A DNA stretch of 64,000 nt from Peptoniphilaceae bacterium (GCA_902363535.1 CABJAE010000009.1:1-64000), one strand, 5' to 3'. Numbered from the stretch's first letter, positions 34,890 through 44,476 are shown. Translations and numbers: made by a program. The notes: generated by a model not told the origin, from the letters alone.

Positions 34890-37800
34890 TTATCGTCCCG
34901 CGGCGCTTGTTTTGTGTTTCTTCGCCAGGTCGTTGTTTATGAATTTATTTTTCTCCGCCTGTGCCATCATGAGCTTGATGCGATTGGTTTGGTTGACCGC
35001 CGAGGCGGAGGCGTCGTAGTCGATGGGAATGATATTGGCCGTGGGATAGGCTTCCCGCACGGATTTAATCACGCCTTTGCCCGTAATGTGGTTGGGCAGA
35101 CAGCCGAAGGGCTGCACGCAGACGATGTTGCCGGCGCCGGAGCGAATGAGTTCCACCATTTCCGCCGTGAGCAGCCAGCCTTCGCCGTATTGATTTCCCA
35201 GATCCACAAATTCTTCGGCATAGGCCATGAGGGTCTCGACGGTTTCGGGCCCGTCGTAGACGGAATCCACCAGGGCGTCGCGAATGGTGCGGCGATAGCT
35301 TTCCACGTAGCGAATCGTGATTTCCGCAAAGAAGCTGCCCATTTTCGACGTGCCGTAGCGATGTTCTTTGATCTTCGCGTTTTTAAAGGAGTAGATCATA
35401 AAGTCCGTCAGATCCGGCACCACCACTTCCGCGCCTTCTTCTTCCAATTGGCGCTGCACGTGGTTGTTGGCCTCGGGCAGATATTTCACGAGGATTTCCC
35501 CGACGACGCCCACTTTCGGACGCACTTCTTCCCGCCTTTCGATGGCGGAGTAATCCCGAATCATGGCGTCGATGTTTTTCTTAAATTCCGCCCGGGAATA
35601 GCGGCGATTTTTCCTATTTAATTGATCGAGCCACTTTTCCGTTACGGCCTTCGTGGCCCCGGCCTCGACTTCGTAGGGTCGGGTGGCGTTTGAAAGGCGC
35701 ATGATTAAATCGCCGTAAAGCAAATTCTGCACGGCTTTTTTCCCGAGGCGCACCATCTGACGCTTGCTCAGTTGAAAGCCCGGGTGCCGCTCGATTCCTT
35801 GGAAGGAGGCGCCCAGCACGGGAATGTGACCGTAACCCGCATCCTTCAGGGCCTTTCTGATAAAGCCGACGTAATTGCTGGCCCGGCAGGCACCGCCGGT
35901 TTGGCTCATCAAGAGGGTTAAGTTGTCGGTGTCGTAGCGGCCGCTTTTCACCGCTTCCATAAATTGCCCCACGACAAAGATGGAGGGGTAGCAGGCGTCG
36001 TTGTTGACGTACTTGAGCCCTTCGTCCACGACGTGATTGGAAAGATCCGGCAACACTTCCACATTGAAGCCCTCGCTCTTTAGCATGGGCGCCAACAAGC
36101 TGAAGTGGATCGGCGCCATTTGCGGAATGAGAATGGTGTGGGTCTTGCGCATGTCTTCCGTAAAGAGCACGGGGTCTTTGTACATGGATTCGGCTTCTTT
36201 GTCCAAGGTGCGGTTTTGCACGGCCTGAATCAAGGAGCGCAGGCGAATTTTCGCTGCCCCCAGATTGTTTACCTCGTCGATTTTTAAGACGGTGTAGATT
36301 TTGTGGTGGGCCTCCAGAATTTCGTTGACCTGATCCGTGGTGACGGCGTCCAGGCCGCAGCCGAAGGAGTTCAGCTGCACCATTTCCAAATGCTCGCTTT
36401 CTCCGACGATTTTCGCCGCCCGGTACAGGCGGGAGTGGTAGTTCCACTGGTCCAGAACGCGGAGCTTGCCGTCGATGTTTTCCTCATCCACAATGCTGTC
36501 TTCCGACAAAACGGGAAGGCCCAGGCCGGTGATCATTTCCGCCATGCCGTGGTTGATCTCGGGATCCACGTGGTAAGGCCGTCCGGCGAGGACGATGCCC
36601 ACGCTGTCCGTTTCCTCGAGAAAATCCAACGCCCGCTTGCCTGCTGCGCGCACATCGGCGCGGTAGCGGTCTTCTTCGTCGTAGGCGGCGGCCACGGCGT
36701 CTTTCACGGCCTTTTTGTCGTGCTCGGGGAAGACTTCCGAAAGGCGCTCGGCGAGTTTTTCCCGATTGTCGAAGGAGAGGAAGGGATTCAGGTAGCGGAT
36801 CCCGCTTTTCTCGATGCTCTCCACATTGTTTTTAATGACTTCGCTGTAACCCGCCACCACCGGACAGTTTAAGGTGTTGTCCGCATGGGCCATTTTTTGT
36901 TCTTCGTAGAAGATGGCCGGATAGAAGATCGCGTCCACCTGTTTTTCCACGAGGTTTTCGATGTGGCCGTGGGTGATCTTCGCCGGATAACAGGCCGTCT
37001 CCGAGGTAATGGATTCCAACCCCTTTTCGTAAAGGTCTCTGGAAGAGGTGTCGGAGAGGACGACGCGGTAGCCCAGCTTCGTAAAGAAGGTGTGCCAGAA
37101 CGGGTAGTTTTCGTACATGTTCAGCACCCGGGGAATGCCCATAGTGGGCGCGCCCTCGGGAAGACTTTCGTAGTCGAAGACGCGCTTTAATTTATAGGCG
37201 TAGAGATTGGGCAGGGCTTCGTCTTCGCCCCGCACGATGCCCGCGCCCCGCTCGCAGCGATTGCCGGTAATGTAGCGGCTGCCGTCTTTAAAGATATTGA
37301 CGGCGAGGGCGCAGTTATTGGCGCATTGGCCGCAGCGGGCGTGTTTCGTGGTGTAGGTAAATTCGTCCAATTCCTCACGGGAGAGAAGGGTGCTCTCCTC
37401 ACCCCCCTCTTCTTTGGCAATAAGGGCCATGCCGATGGCGCCCATGGTGCCGCTCATTTTCGGACGCACCACGTTTCTTCCCGTGATCTTTTCGAAGGCG
37501 CGGAGCACGGCGTCGCTGTAGAAAGTGCCGCCCTGAACCACGATGTGCTCGCCCAGTTTTTTCGGGTCGCGAATTTTAATGACTTTTTGGATGGCGTTTC
37601 GAATGACGGAATAGGCGAGACCCGCGGAAATATCCGCCACGCTCGCCCCTTCTTTTTGAGCCTGCTTCACCTTGGAGTTCATAAACACGGTGCAGCGGCT
37701 GCCGAGATCCACCGGCGCGTCGCTTTTGAGGGCCACGGCGGCGAAATCCTCCACACTTAAGTCCACGCCGCCGGCGAAGGTTTGAAGGAAGGAGCCGCAG

Positions 37801-39137
37801 CCCGAGGAACAGGCCTCGTTTAAGAGAATGGACTCGATGACATCGCCCTTCACTTTCATGGCCTTCATGTCCTGGCCGCCGATATCCAAAATGAAATCCA
37901 CGTCGGGCTCGAAGTAGCGGGCAGCGCGGAAGTGGGCGATGGTTTCCACTTCTCCCCGATCCACTTTCAGAGCCGCCTTAATAAAGTCCTCGCCGTAGCC
38001 CGTGACGCCGGAGGAGGCCACGTAGGCGTCGGCTGCCATGCGGTCGTAGAGATCCATGAGATAGACCTTCACCCGATCCAGGGGCGAGCCGTTGTTGGGG
38101 CCGTAGGCTTCGTACAGGACCTCGCCCTCATCGGAGAGGGCCACCATTTTCGTCGTGGTGCTCCCGGCATCGATCCCCACGTAAAGGGGGCCGGCGTAGG
38201 TCGCAAGATCCCGCCTCGGCAGATCGCAGCCGGCGTGGCGGGCGCGGAAGGCCGCAAGGGCCGCTTCGTCTTCAAAAAGAGGTTCCAGAAGGGCGTCGGC
38301 ATCCACGTGGACGTCCTCTTCCTGCCCCAGCCGTTCGTAGAGATCTTTTACCTTCACCGGGGCGTGATCCACGCTCTTTAAGGCGGCGCCCAGGGCCACA
38401 AAGATCTGGCCGTTTTCCGGCGCCAGGATCTCGTCGTCTGAGAGATTCAGGGTTTCGATAAAGCGCTTTTTCAATTCATCCAGGAATGTAAGGGGACCGC
38501 CTAAAAAAGCGACCTTCCCGCGAATGGGGCGGCCGCAGGCCAAATTGGAGATGGTCTGATTGACCACGGATTGAAAAACCGACACGGCAATGTCGGCTTT
38601 CGTCGCTCCCTGATTTAAAAGAGCCTGCACGTCGGTCTTGGCAAAGACCCCGCAGCGGGATGCGATGGGATAAATTTTTGTATGTTCCTTGGCCAGTTCA
38701 TTGAGGCCTGCAGCGTCGGTTTTCAGGAGGGAGGCCATTTGGTCGATAAAGGCCCCTGTGCCTCCGGCGCAAATGCTGTTCATGCGCTGTTCCAGGCTGC
38801 CCCGCAGGTAGGTGATTTTCGAATCCTCCCCGCCCAGTTCGATGGCCACGTCCGTCTCCGGCAAATAGGCCTCGATGGCGGCGGTGCCGGCCACCACTTC
38901 CTGAATAAAGGGAACATTCAGAAATTCCGCCACGGCGATTCCGCCGGAGCCGGTGACGCTGATGGTGGTTTCGTCGTCGGGAAATTTATTGGATACCGTC
39001 GTTAGAATGTCGGCGACGGTTTTTTTCATATCGGAAAAATGTCGTTGATAAGTAGAATATAAGACCTCCGACTTATCGTTTAATGCCACAAGTTTTACCG
39101 TGGTGGAGCCCACGTCCAAGCCCATGTGCAGCAACAT
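34890..39137 (-). CDS. Giant 2-hydroxyacyl-CoA dehydratase activase-like protein (tandem BadF/BcrA domains + DUF2229)
   Basis: 1415 residues. Two ASKHA ATPase domains lie in tandem: residues 4-260 (GLDVGSTTVKLVAL, ICAGGTGAFIDQM) and about 315-580 (GIDAGSTTTKMVAL, EACSSGCGSFLQTFAGG). The Cys residues resemble the [4Fe-4S] ligands of HgdC-type activases. A CxxCxxxC-type segment (ARCGQCANNCAL, about 632-643) follows. Then comes a DUF2229 domain (from about 690; MGIPRVLNMYENYPFW), and a C-terminal third related to dehydratase subunits (FGCGLDAVTTDQV, MSQTGGACRASNYVGFIRKAL, CVQPFGCLPNHITGKG). Such large single-chain proteins are widespread in clostridia with no settled substrate. It is not an operon with acyl-CoA genes here. 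Confidence 0.9.
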   Translation of the reverse strand: MLLHMGLDVGSTTVKLVALNDKSEVLYSTYQRHFSDMKKTVADILTTVSNKFPDDETTISVTGSGGIAVAEFLNVPFIQEVVAGTAAIEAYLPETDVAIELGGEDSKITYLRGSLEQRMNSICAGGTGAFIDQMASLLKTDAAGLNELAKEHTKIYPIASRCGVFAKTDVQALLNQGATKADIAVSVFQSVVNQTISNLACGRPIRGKVAFLGGPLTFLDELKKRFIETLNLSDDEILAPENGQIFVALGAALKSVDHAPVKVKDLYERLGQEEDVHVDADALLEPLFEDEAALAAFRARHAGCDLPRRDLATYAGPLYVGIDAGSTTTKMVALSDEGEVLYEAYGPNNGSPLDRVKVYLMDLYDRMAADAYVASSGVTGYGEDFIKAALKVDRGEVETIAHFRAARYFEPDVDFILDIGGQDMKAMKVKGDVIESILLNEACSSGCGSFLQTFAGGVDLSVEDFAAVALKSDAPVDLGSRCTVFMNSKVKQAQKEGASVADISAGLAYSVIRNAIQKVIKIRDPKKLGEHIVVQGGTFYSDAVLRAFEKITGRNVVRPKMSGTMGAIGMALIAKEEGGEESTLLSREELDEFTYTTKHARCGQCANNCALAVNIFKDGSRYITGNRCERGAGIVRGEDEALPNLYAYKLKRVFDYESLPEGAPTMGIPRVLNMYENYPFWHTFFTKLGYRVVLSDTSSRDLYEKGLESITSETACYPAKITHGHIENLVEKQVDAIFYPAIFYEEQKMAHADNTLNCPVVAGYSEVIKNNVESIEKSGIRYLNPFLSFDNREKLAERLSEVFPEHDKKAVKDAVAAAYDEEDRYRADVRAAGKRALDFLEETDSVGIVLAGRPYHVDPEINHGMAEMITGLGLPVLSEDSIVDEENIDGKLRVLDQWNYHSRLYRAAKIVGESEHLEMVQLNSFGCGLDAVTTDQVNEILEAHHKIYTVLKIDEVNNLGAAKIRLRSLIQAVQNRTLDKEAESMYKDPVLFTEDMRKTHTILIPQMAPIHFSLLAPMLKSEGFNVEVLPDLSNHVVDEGLKYVNNDACYPSIFVVGQFMEAVKSGRYDTDNLTLLMSQTGGACRASNYVGFIRKALKDAGYGHIPVLGASFQGIERHPGFQLSKRQMVRLGKKAVQNLLYGDLIMRLSNATRPYEVEAGATKAVTEKWLDQLNRKNRRYSRAEFKKNIDAMIRDYSAIERREEVRPKVGVVGEILVKYLPEANNHVQRQLEEEGAEVVVPDLTDFMIYSFKNAKIKEHRYGTSKMGSFFAEITIRYVESYRRTIRDALVDSVYDGPETVETLMAYAEEFVDLGNQYGEGWLLTAEMVELIRSGAGNIVCVQPFGCLPNHITGKGVIKSVREAYPTANIIPIDYDASASAVNQTNRIKLMMAQAEKNKFINNDLAKKHKTSAAGR

Positions 39138-39265
39138 TTCACTACCTTCTTTCTTATATATACTGTTCGCTTTTGCCGTTGGACTAGATTATAACATCTT
39201 TTTTATGAAAAGGCAGTATTGTTTTGCTCTCACTCCACATTATTTTTTCACGGACTTTGCCTGCA

Positions 39266-40012
39266 TCAGTCTTCCGATTTTCCGTCGCTTTTCCCCTTAT
39301 TCAAAAAGTACACGGCGGCGATGGCGGCGGCTGAAATGGCGATTTTTATGAGCATGAGGAGAATGAAGGGCTTGGACAGGGGATTTAAAATCACATCCCC
39401 CAAAAGGGTGTTGGTCACCACGCCGATGCTGCACCCGATCAGTGACGCCGTGAGGTAGGTGATGTAGGGCGTCTTGGAGGCGCCGAAGTAGAAACTTAAA
39501 ATATCGCAGGGAAACCAGCCGATGAGCCTGACGATAAAATTGGCGAAAAACTCGTTTTTCTTTTGAAACTCAAGGACTTTTTCTATTTTCGGGTAATTGG
39601 CCGTAATGTAGTCGATTCCTTCGCCGCCGGCCCAGCGCCCGAGGATGTAGGGGATGGTCAGGGTAATGGCCAGGCCCACGTAGCTGATGCACACCGCCTT
39701 TACGGGCTGAAACAAAAGGCCGCTCGCCAAGTACAGCGACGGCAGGGGGATGACCACGGAAAGGCTTTTGATGGCGAAAAGAAGCCACAAAAACCCCGCC
39801 GCTCGGGCGGAGTTTCCTTCCACGCCGGCGGTGAGGCTTTCGATGGTTACATGTTCTTTTACGCTGAGAAAAATAGCGATCAGGGCGATGGCGAATGAAA
39901 TAACGGCGACGATTTGTACTTTTTTAAACTGCGCCTTCATGACAGATGTATCGGCCGCGTTATTTTCCGCTTTCTTTTGCGTCTTCTTTTCGAATTTCTT
40001 AAACAGTGCCAC
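39266..40012 (-). CDS. TVP38/TMEM64 (DedA-like, SNARE-associated) membrane protein
   Basis: About 248 residues from GTG at 40012, chosen for its AAAGGAGGA Shine-Dalgarno; the open frame extends to 40186 inside the preceding gene. A basic N-terminus leads to several helices (IVAVISFAIALIAIFLSV, FLWLLFAIKSLSVVIPLPSLYLASGLLF, AVCISYVGLAITLTIPYILG). The VTT-domain hallmark is present in ILGRWAG and FIVRLIGWFPCDILSFYFGASKTPYITYLTASLIG. The family is linked to lipid scrambling and envelope maintenance. It begins 14 bases after the alarmone synthetase gene. Confidence 0.9.
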   Translation of the reverse strand: MALFKKFEKKTQKKAENNAADTSVMKAQFKKVQIVAVISFAIALIAIFLSVKEHVTIESLTAGVEGNSARAAGFLWLLFAIKSLSVVIPLPSLYLASGLLFQPVKAVCISYVGLAITLTIPYILGRWAGGEGIDYITANYPKIEKVLEFQKKNEFFANFIVRLIGWFPCDILSFYFGASKTPYITYLTASLIGCSIGVVTNTLLGDVILNPLSKPFILLMLIKIAISAAAIAAVYFLNKGKSDGKSED

Positions 40013-40026
40013 GCCCCGTCCTCCTT

Positions 40027-40725
40027 TTACAAATCGCGATTTCCTTCCCACACCATACCGTACAGGCGCTCCATCCGCGCATCCATGGCCGCTCCCATTT
40101 CCGCGCATTCGTTGAGTTCTTTTTCGATAAAGTCCGAATCGGGCAAGTCTTTTTTGTAGCGAATCGTCTGTTCCAAGCTGGCCCACCAGTCCATGGAAAT
40201 GGTTCTGAGTTGCACCTCCACCTTCATGGTTTTCTTGTGGTCGTGGAGAAAAATGGGGATCTCCACGATTAAGTGGAGGCTGCGGTAGCCGTTGGCCTTC
40301 GGGTGTTTGATGTAATCTTTTTTCTCGATCAGGCGCACGTCGTCTTGCTTTAAAAGGGCCTCGGCCAAGGTGTAAATGTCCGAGGGGAAGGAGCAGATCA
40401 CCCGCACACCGGCGATGTCGTGGAGATTTTCCTCGATGCTCTCCACGGTGAGAGGATAGCCCTTGCGTACCATCTTCTCCCGAATGCTCTCCGGCGTCTT
40501 CAACCGGGTGCGAATGGATTCGATGGGATTGCGGTCGTCGCGCATGGAGAGCTCCTCGCTTAAGACCTTAAATTTCATCTCCACTTCCATCATGGCGCAG
40601 CTGTAATAGCTCATAAGTTCCTTGTAGGGCTGAATGGATTTTCGCACCATGGAGGAGATTTTTTGATTCTGGAGTTGTTCCAAAAAGTGTACGGTGAGTC
40701 GATTGTATAGGTATTCCGGTTCCAT
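40027..40725 (-). CDS. Small alarmone synthetase (RelA/SpoT-domain GTP pyrophosphokinase)
   Basis: 232 residues with a single RelA_SpoT synthetase domain and no hydrolase, TGS or ACT domains, as in RelQ/YjbM. Expected product is (p)ppGpp. Conserved blocks are IESIRTRLKTPESIREKM (G-loop area), NLHDIAGVRVICSFPSDIY with the catalytic Asp, DYIKHPKANGYRSLHLIV, and VEVQLRTISMDWWASLEQTIRYK (catalytic Glu in EVQLRT). The ATG follows AAAGGAGA. It sits 35 bases after the radical SAM gene and just before the TVP38 gene. Confidence 0.94.
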   Translation of the reverse strand: MEPEYLYNRLTVHFLEQLQNQKISSMVRKSIQPYKELMSYYSCAMMEVEMKFKVLSEELSMRDDRNPIESIRTRLKTPESIREKMVRKGYPLTVESIEENLHDIAGVRVICSFPSDIYTLAEALLKQDDVRLIEKKDYIKHPKANGYRSLHLIVEIPIFLHDHKKTMKVEVQLRTISMDWWASLEQTIRYKKDLPDSDFIEKELNECAEMGAAMDARMERLYGMVWEGNRDL

Positions 40726-40760
40726 TCCGTCTCCTTTTTTATCGGCGCCCTACCCCCGGC

Positions 40761-42140
40761 TTATTTTCCTTCCGCCTGCTTTTCTTCCTGCCACAGGCGA
40801 TCGGCTACGGGCTTCCAGCTGCTTGCATAGCCTTCGCATTTGCCGCAGAGGTGTTCCGCCGATTCCGGCGACTGGAGATCCGTGGACACGGCGCCGGTTT
40901 CTTTTACCAGGCGCTGAAGAATTTCCGGATTTTCCAGCATGGGACAGGGGCGCAAATGATTGTCGTTAAAGGGTTGATTGTCGTGGTATGCCATAAACAG
41001 CGGGCTCTTCAAAATCTCCAAGAGGGACGAATCGTGAATATTGGCATTGGAGTAGTGAATAAACACGCAGGGTTCCGCGTCGCCGTTGGCGTTGATGTGG
41101 AAGTAGTTTCGTCCGCCGGCGATGCAGCCGTCCATGTATTCCCCGTCGTTTTGGAAGTCCATGGTAAAGAGGCCTTCCCCATGGGAAAGATTGCGGATGG
41201 CCCGAATGCGATTTTTCGTCGCCACCCGTTGTTCGGGAGAGGGCAAAAGTTCCACCGACGCGTCGTTGCCTACGGGCATGTAGTGGAAATACAGGGCGTA
41301 GCGACAGCCTTTGTCCACCATGAGCTGAATAAAGTCTTTATCCGTGACGGACTCGCAGTTTTTCGAGGTGTAGCAAATGGAGGTGCCGAAGATCAGGCCG
41401 TTTTTCTTCAGGCGGTCCATGGCGGCCATGACTTTTTCATAGACCCCCTCACCTCGACGCAGGTCGTTGACTTCCGGCGAGCCTTCCAAGCTGATGGCCA
41501 GCATTAAATTGCCTACCCGCTTCATTTCTTCGCAGAAGGCATCGTCCACCAAGGTGCCGTTGGTAAAGGCCAGGAATTGACAGTCGCGGTGCTCGTCGCA
41601 AAGCTTAATAATATCGTCTTTTCGCACCAAAGGTTCGCCGCCGGTAAACATGTAGAAATGAATCCCCAGCTCCTTGCCTTCTCTCACCACTTTGGTCAAG
41701 TCGTCGTAGCTCAGATTTAATTTGTTGCCGTATTCCGCCGCCCAGCAGCCGGTACAGTGGAGATTACAGGCACTGGTCGGGTCCATTAAGATGAGCCAGG
41801 GAATATTGCATCCGTGCTCTTTTCGCATGGCGTGCATGGTCTTTGTGCCGGAAAGCATGGCTTCAAAACCCAGGTTTAATACCGTGGTCTTGACCACGTT
41901 GGGATCCAATTCGTCGAAGGCGCGGTTTAAGTAGCCGTTCAAGGCGGTGTTTTCGTCGCCGACGAGCCCGCGAATCCAATCGTAATCCAGGGCGAGCTCG
42001 TCGCCTTCCATGAATTTTTCCATGAGGTCCACGAGCTTCAGCATTTCCTCGTTTCGATCCTTTTTATTGACTTTCTTTAAAATAACATCGACGCCGAGTC
42101 CGGCTGCTTTTCGTGCCGATGCGTGTGTTAATTTACCCAT
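40761..42140 (-). CDS. Radical SAM/SPASM-type protein of unknown substrate
   Basis: 459 residues. The radical SAM cluster motif CNLHCTGC lies at residues 125-132 (CxxxCxxC), with the SAM-binding MFTGGEPLVRKDD about 40 residues later. The N-terminal 110 residues are helical and not part of the SAM barrel. The C-terminal half holds extra Cys residues (DGCIAGG, AEPCVFIHYSN, RPCPMLENPE, LCGKCEGY) that could bind one or two auxiliary clusters, as in SPASM/Twitch proteins. No peptide substrate or heme gene is nearby. It lies 2 bases after an HdeD-like gene and before the alarmone synthetase. Confidence 0.88.
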   Translation of the reverse strand: MGKLTHASARKAAGLGVDVILKKVNKKDRNEEMLKLVDLMEKFMEGDELALDYDWIRGLVGDENTALNGYLNRAFDELDPNVVKTTVLNLGFEAMLSGTKTMHAMRKEHGCNIPWLILMDPTSACNLHCTGCWAAEYGNKLNLSYDDLTKVVREGKELGIHFYMFTGGEPLVRKDDIIKLCDEHRDCQFLAFTNGTLVDDAFCEEMKRVGNLMLAISLEGSPEVNDLRRGEGVYEKVMAAMDRLKKNGLIFGTSICYTSKNCESVTDKDFIQLMVDKGCRYALYFHYMPVGNDASVELLPSPEQRVATKNRIRAIRNLSHGEGLFTMDFQNDGEYMDGCIAGGRNYFHINANGDAEPCVFIHYSNANIHDSSLLEILKSPLFMAYHDNQPFNDNHLRPCPMLENPEILQRLVKETGAVSTDLQSPESAEHLCGKCEGYASSWKPVADRLWQEEKQAEGK

Positions 42141-42142
42141 AT

Positions 42143-42682
42143 TTACCTCCTAAAGGTGGAAACGGTGCACTGCACAACGAAGAGATTGAGCAGACCATCG
42201 ATCATTAAGTTTAGCCCCACCAACATGACCAGGGCTCCCGTGGCTTGGGTCGGCTTCATAAAGAGCAAGACCCCGCAGGCGGCGGTCAACAAAGCCATAA
42301 TCAACAGCATGCGCCAGCGCCTGATGCCCATGCGCCGCGCATCCAAGGCCGTTTGCACCCTGAGCAGGGCATCCAGAATCATAAACAGGCCGATTGCGAT
42401 GACGACGATGTCCAGAAGCTGATTCGTCCGAAACAGCATGACCAGCCCCAACAGGGCCGAGGCGATGCCCATGGCGAAGTCGAACTGAAAGGCAAGCTCC
42501 ATGGAATCCGGCGAGAAGTAGCCCACCAGCTTGACGATGCCGAAGAGCACGAGCAAGACGCCGATGATCTTGAAAAAGACGTCGGCGGCCATGTTCGGCC
42601 ATATTAAGAGCATGGCACCTAAGAAAATCAGCCCGACGGAAAACAGGGTGTACATTTGCCTAACTTTTTTTAATCGTTTCAT
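42143..42682 (-). CDS. HdeD/DUF308-family membrane protein
   Basis: 179 residues with about six helices in two-helix hairpins (TLFSVGLIFLGAMLLIWP, FFKIIGVLLVLFGIVKLVGYF, ALLGLVMLFRTN, VIAIGLFMILDALLRVQTALDARRM, MLLIMALLTAACGVLLF, ALVMLVGLNLMIDGLLNLF). This matches the HdeD/DUF308 pattern; in E. coli HdeD is linked to acid resistance, but the family's role in Firmicutes is not known. GGAGGTGAG precedes the ATG. It starts the group HdeD - radical SAM - alarmone synthetase - TVP38. Confidence 0.88.
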   Translation of the reverse strand: MKRLKKVRQMYTLFSVGLIFLGAMLLIWPNMAADVFFKIIGVLLVLFGIVKLVGYFSPDSMELAFQFDFAMGIASALLGLVMLFRTNQLLDIVVIAIGLFMILDALLRVQTALDARRMGIRRWRMLLIMALLTAACGVLLFMKPTQATGALVMLVGLNLMIDGLLNLFVVQCTVSTFRR

Positions 42683-42742
42683 TGACTCACCTCCACCTTT
42701 ATCCTATCTATAAAAGCCCCGTTTTCGTACATGCAAAAAAGA

Positions 42743-42769
42743 CAAAGTGTTCGAAATCTAAACACTTTG
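42743..42769 (-). terminator. Terminator of ppaC
   Basis: On the minus strand CAAAGTGTT and AACACTTTG form a 9-bp stem followed by TCTTTTTTG, 75 bases past the ppaC stop. Confidence 0.8.
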
Positions 42770-42844
42770 CCTTAATTGTCTTATAAATTTAGTAATTTAC
42801 GCCCTTTTTTCATTGGCACGGAGGAAAAATCCGCCCCGCTTCCC

Positions 42845-44476
42845 TTAACGGCTTTCGCTCACGGCGGCGCCGAGCTTGGGCACCATTTGCTTCTTTCGGG
42901 ACAGGAGCCCTTTTGCCGTAAATTTGTCTCCTTCAAGGGCCGCGCCGAATTGCCGGGCCAGGGCTTCTTTAAAGTCGCCGACGACGATGACCTCGGAAAG
43001 CTCGCTGAAAATGTCGGTAATCATTAAGACGTAAGACGACGCATCTTCTTTTTGAATGTAAGCCTCCATGGCCGCCTTCAGCTCCGTTTCCACCGAGGCG
43101 ATGCTCTCTAAATCCATGGTAAAGATCTGGCTTATACGCACCACTCGTCCGTCGAAGGTAAAGTTTTTTACGTCGGTATTTAAGAGCTCTTCCGGCTTTT
43201 TCCCTTCCAAACCGGTGCCTGCTTTGAACATTTTCATGGCGAAATCCTCCACGTCCAGGGCGGCGATTTTGCTCATTTTATCTAAAATGTAGCGGTCTGT
43301 GGCTGTGGACGTGGGGGAGCGGAACAGGAGCGTGTCGGAAATAATGGCGGCGCACAAAAGCCCGGCCACGCGCTTCGACGGCACGATGCCGTTTTCGAAA
43401 TACATTTTCGAGACGATGGTGGCGGTGGAGCCCACGGGTTCGTTTCGGAAGTAAATAGGCGATGCGGTCGCCACATTGGCCACTCGGTGATGGTCCACGA
43501 TCTGCAGAATTTCCGCGCTGTCCAAGTCGTCGATGGATTGATTGCGCTCGTTGTGATCCACGAGAATGATCTTCTTCTTTAAATCCGTAATCAAATGGTA
43601 GCGGGAAATGCTCCCGATGACCCGATGTTTGTCGTCTAAGACGGGATAGGAGCGGAAGCGGGATTCCGCCATTTTCTCCCGCACCTCGTCGATTAAATCG
43701 TCTTTATGAAAGACCACCAGATTTTCTTTCGTCATGACGTGGCCGATGGGCACGGCCTGAGGCAAAATCCGCGCCACCATGAAGGTGGAAAGGCCCGTAG
43801 AAATCACGGCCACATTTCGCTCTTTCGCCAGGGCCAACAGGTTCTCGTCCAATTCAGTGGAGATGGTGAGAATCAAAAGGGAGACATTTTTCTCAATGGA
43901 GGCCTTTTGATCGTCCACGTCGTCGCCGACGATGACCACGTCTCCTTCCTCGATAAGGTTTTGATTCTTAATGGCTTTAATGGCCATCTTCCCGGTCAGA
44001 GGCCGCGGCACCTCCGGCAAATGGAGCCACCGGCCCTTTAAAACGTCCTTGATATTTTCCAGGCCCGTGTCCGAGCGGCCCATGATGCGATCGTCCCAAA
44101 TTTCCATGTAGGAAGCGGCGATATTCGAAAGGCTAACGATACCGACTAAATTTTCCTCCCCGTCCACCACGGGCAGAGAAGACATATTGTTTTTCTGCAT
44201 AATTTCCATGGCGCCGGCCATGGAAAGTTCGGGATTCACGCAGTAGGCCCCGTCCATATCCAGGTCGCGAATTTGCGGCGTAATGGACGTCTTGAGCCGC
44301 GGCGCCTCCACGCCGAAGTAATTCAAGACGAAGGCCGTTTCCCGACTGATTTCCCCTAAGCGAATGGGCTCCGCCTGATGGCCCGTTTTGTTTTTCAATT
44401 CCGCCAGAGCGATGGCCGATGCGATGCTGTCCGTGTCCGGATTCTTGTGTCCGGTAATGTAAATTTTATTCTTCAT
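42845..44476 (-). CDS. ppaC: Manganese-dependent (family II) inorganic pyrophosphatase with CBS and DRTGG domains
   Basis: 543 residues from the ATG at 44476, which follows GGAGGG and starts MKNKIYITGHKNPDTDS. The DHH catalytic domain begins with GHKNPDTDSIASAIA and resumes after the insert with VDHNERN and VDHHRVANV (DHH motif, about 303-320); the DHHA2 domain is C-terminal. The inserted regulatory part (about 65-295) has two CBS domains (SLPVVDGEENLVGIVSLS, SYPVLDDKHRVIGSISRYH) around a DRTGG domain. CBS-PPases of this kind are known to be adenine-nucleotide regulated. It clears pyrophosphate from biosynthesis, including GlgC activity. It is a single-gene unit with a clear terminator. Confidence 0.94.
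   Translation of the reverse strand: MKNKIYITGHKNPDTDSIASAIALAELKNKTGHQAEPIRLGEISRETAFVLNYFGVEAPRLKTSITPQIRDLDMDGAYCVNPELSMAGAMEIMQKNNMSSLPVVDGEENLVGIVSLSNIAASYMEIWDDRIMGRSDTGLENIKDVLKGRWLHLPEVPRPLTGKMAIKAIKNQNLIEEGDVVIVGDDVDDQKASIEKNVSLLILTISTELDENLLALAKERNVAVISTGLSTFMVARILPQAVPIGHVMTKENLVVFHKDDLIDEVREKMAESRFRSYPVLDDKHRVIGSISRYHLITDLKKKIILVDHNERNQSIDDLDSAEILQIVDHHRVANVATASPIYFRNEPVGSTATIVSKMYFENGIVPSKRVAGLLCAAIISDTLLFRSPTSTATDRYILDKMSKIAALDVEDFAMKMFKAGTGLEGKKPEELLNTDVKNFTFDGRVVRISQIFTMDLESIASVETELKAAMEAYIQKEDASSYVLMITDIFSELSEVIVVGDFKEALARQFGAALEGDKFTAKGLLSRKKQMVPKLGAAVSESR

Noticed and set aside
35614..36447. Long secondary frames within the activase-like gene (and similar ones within glgA, glgB and fbp)
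   Set aside because: They are shadows in G+C-rich coding DNA, biased to Arg, Gly, Ala and His, with no family match.
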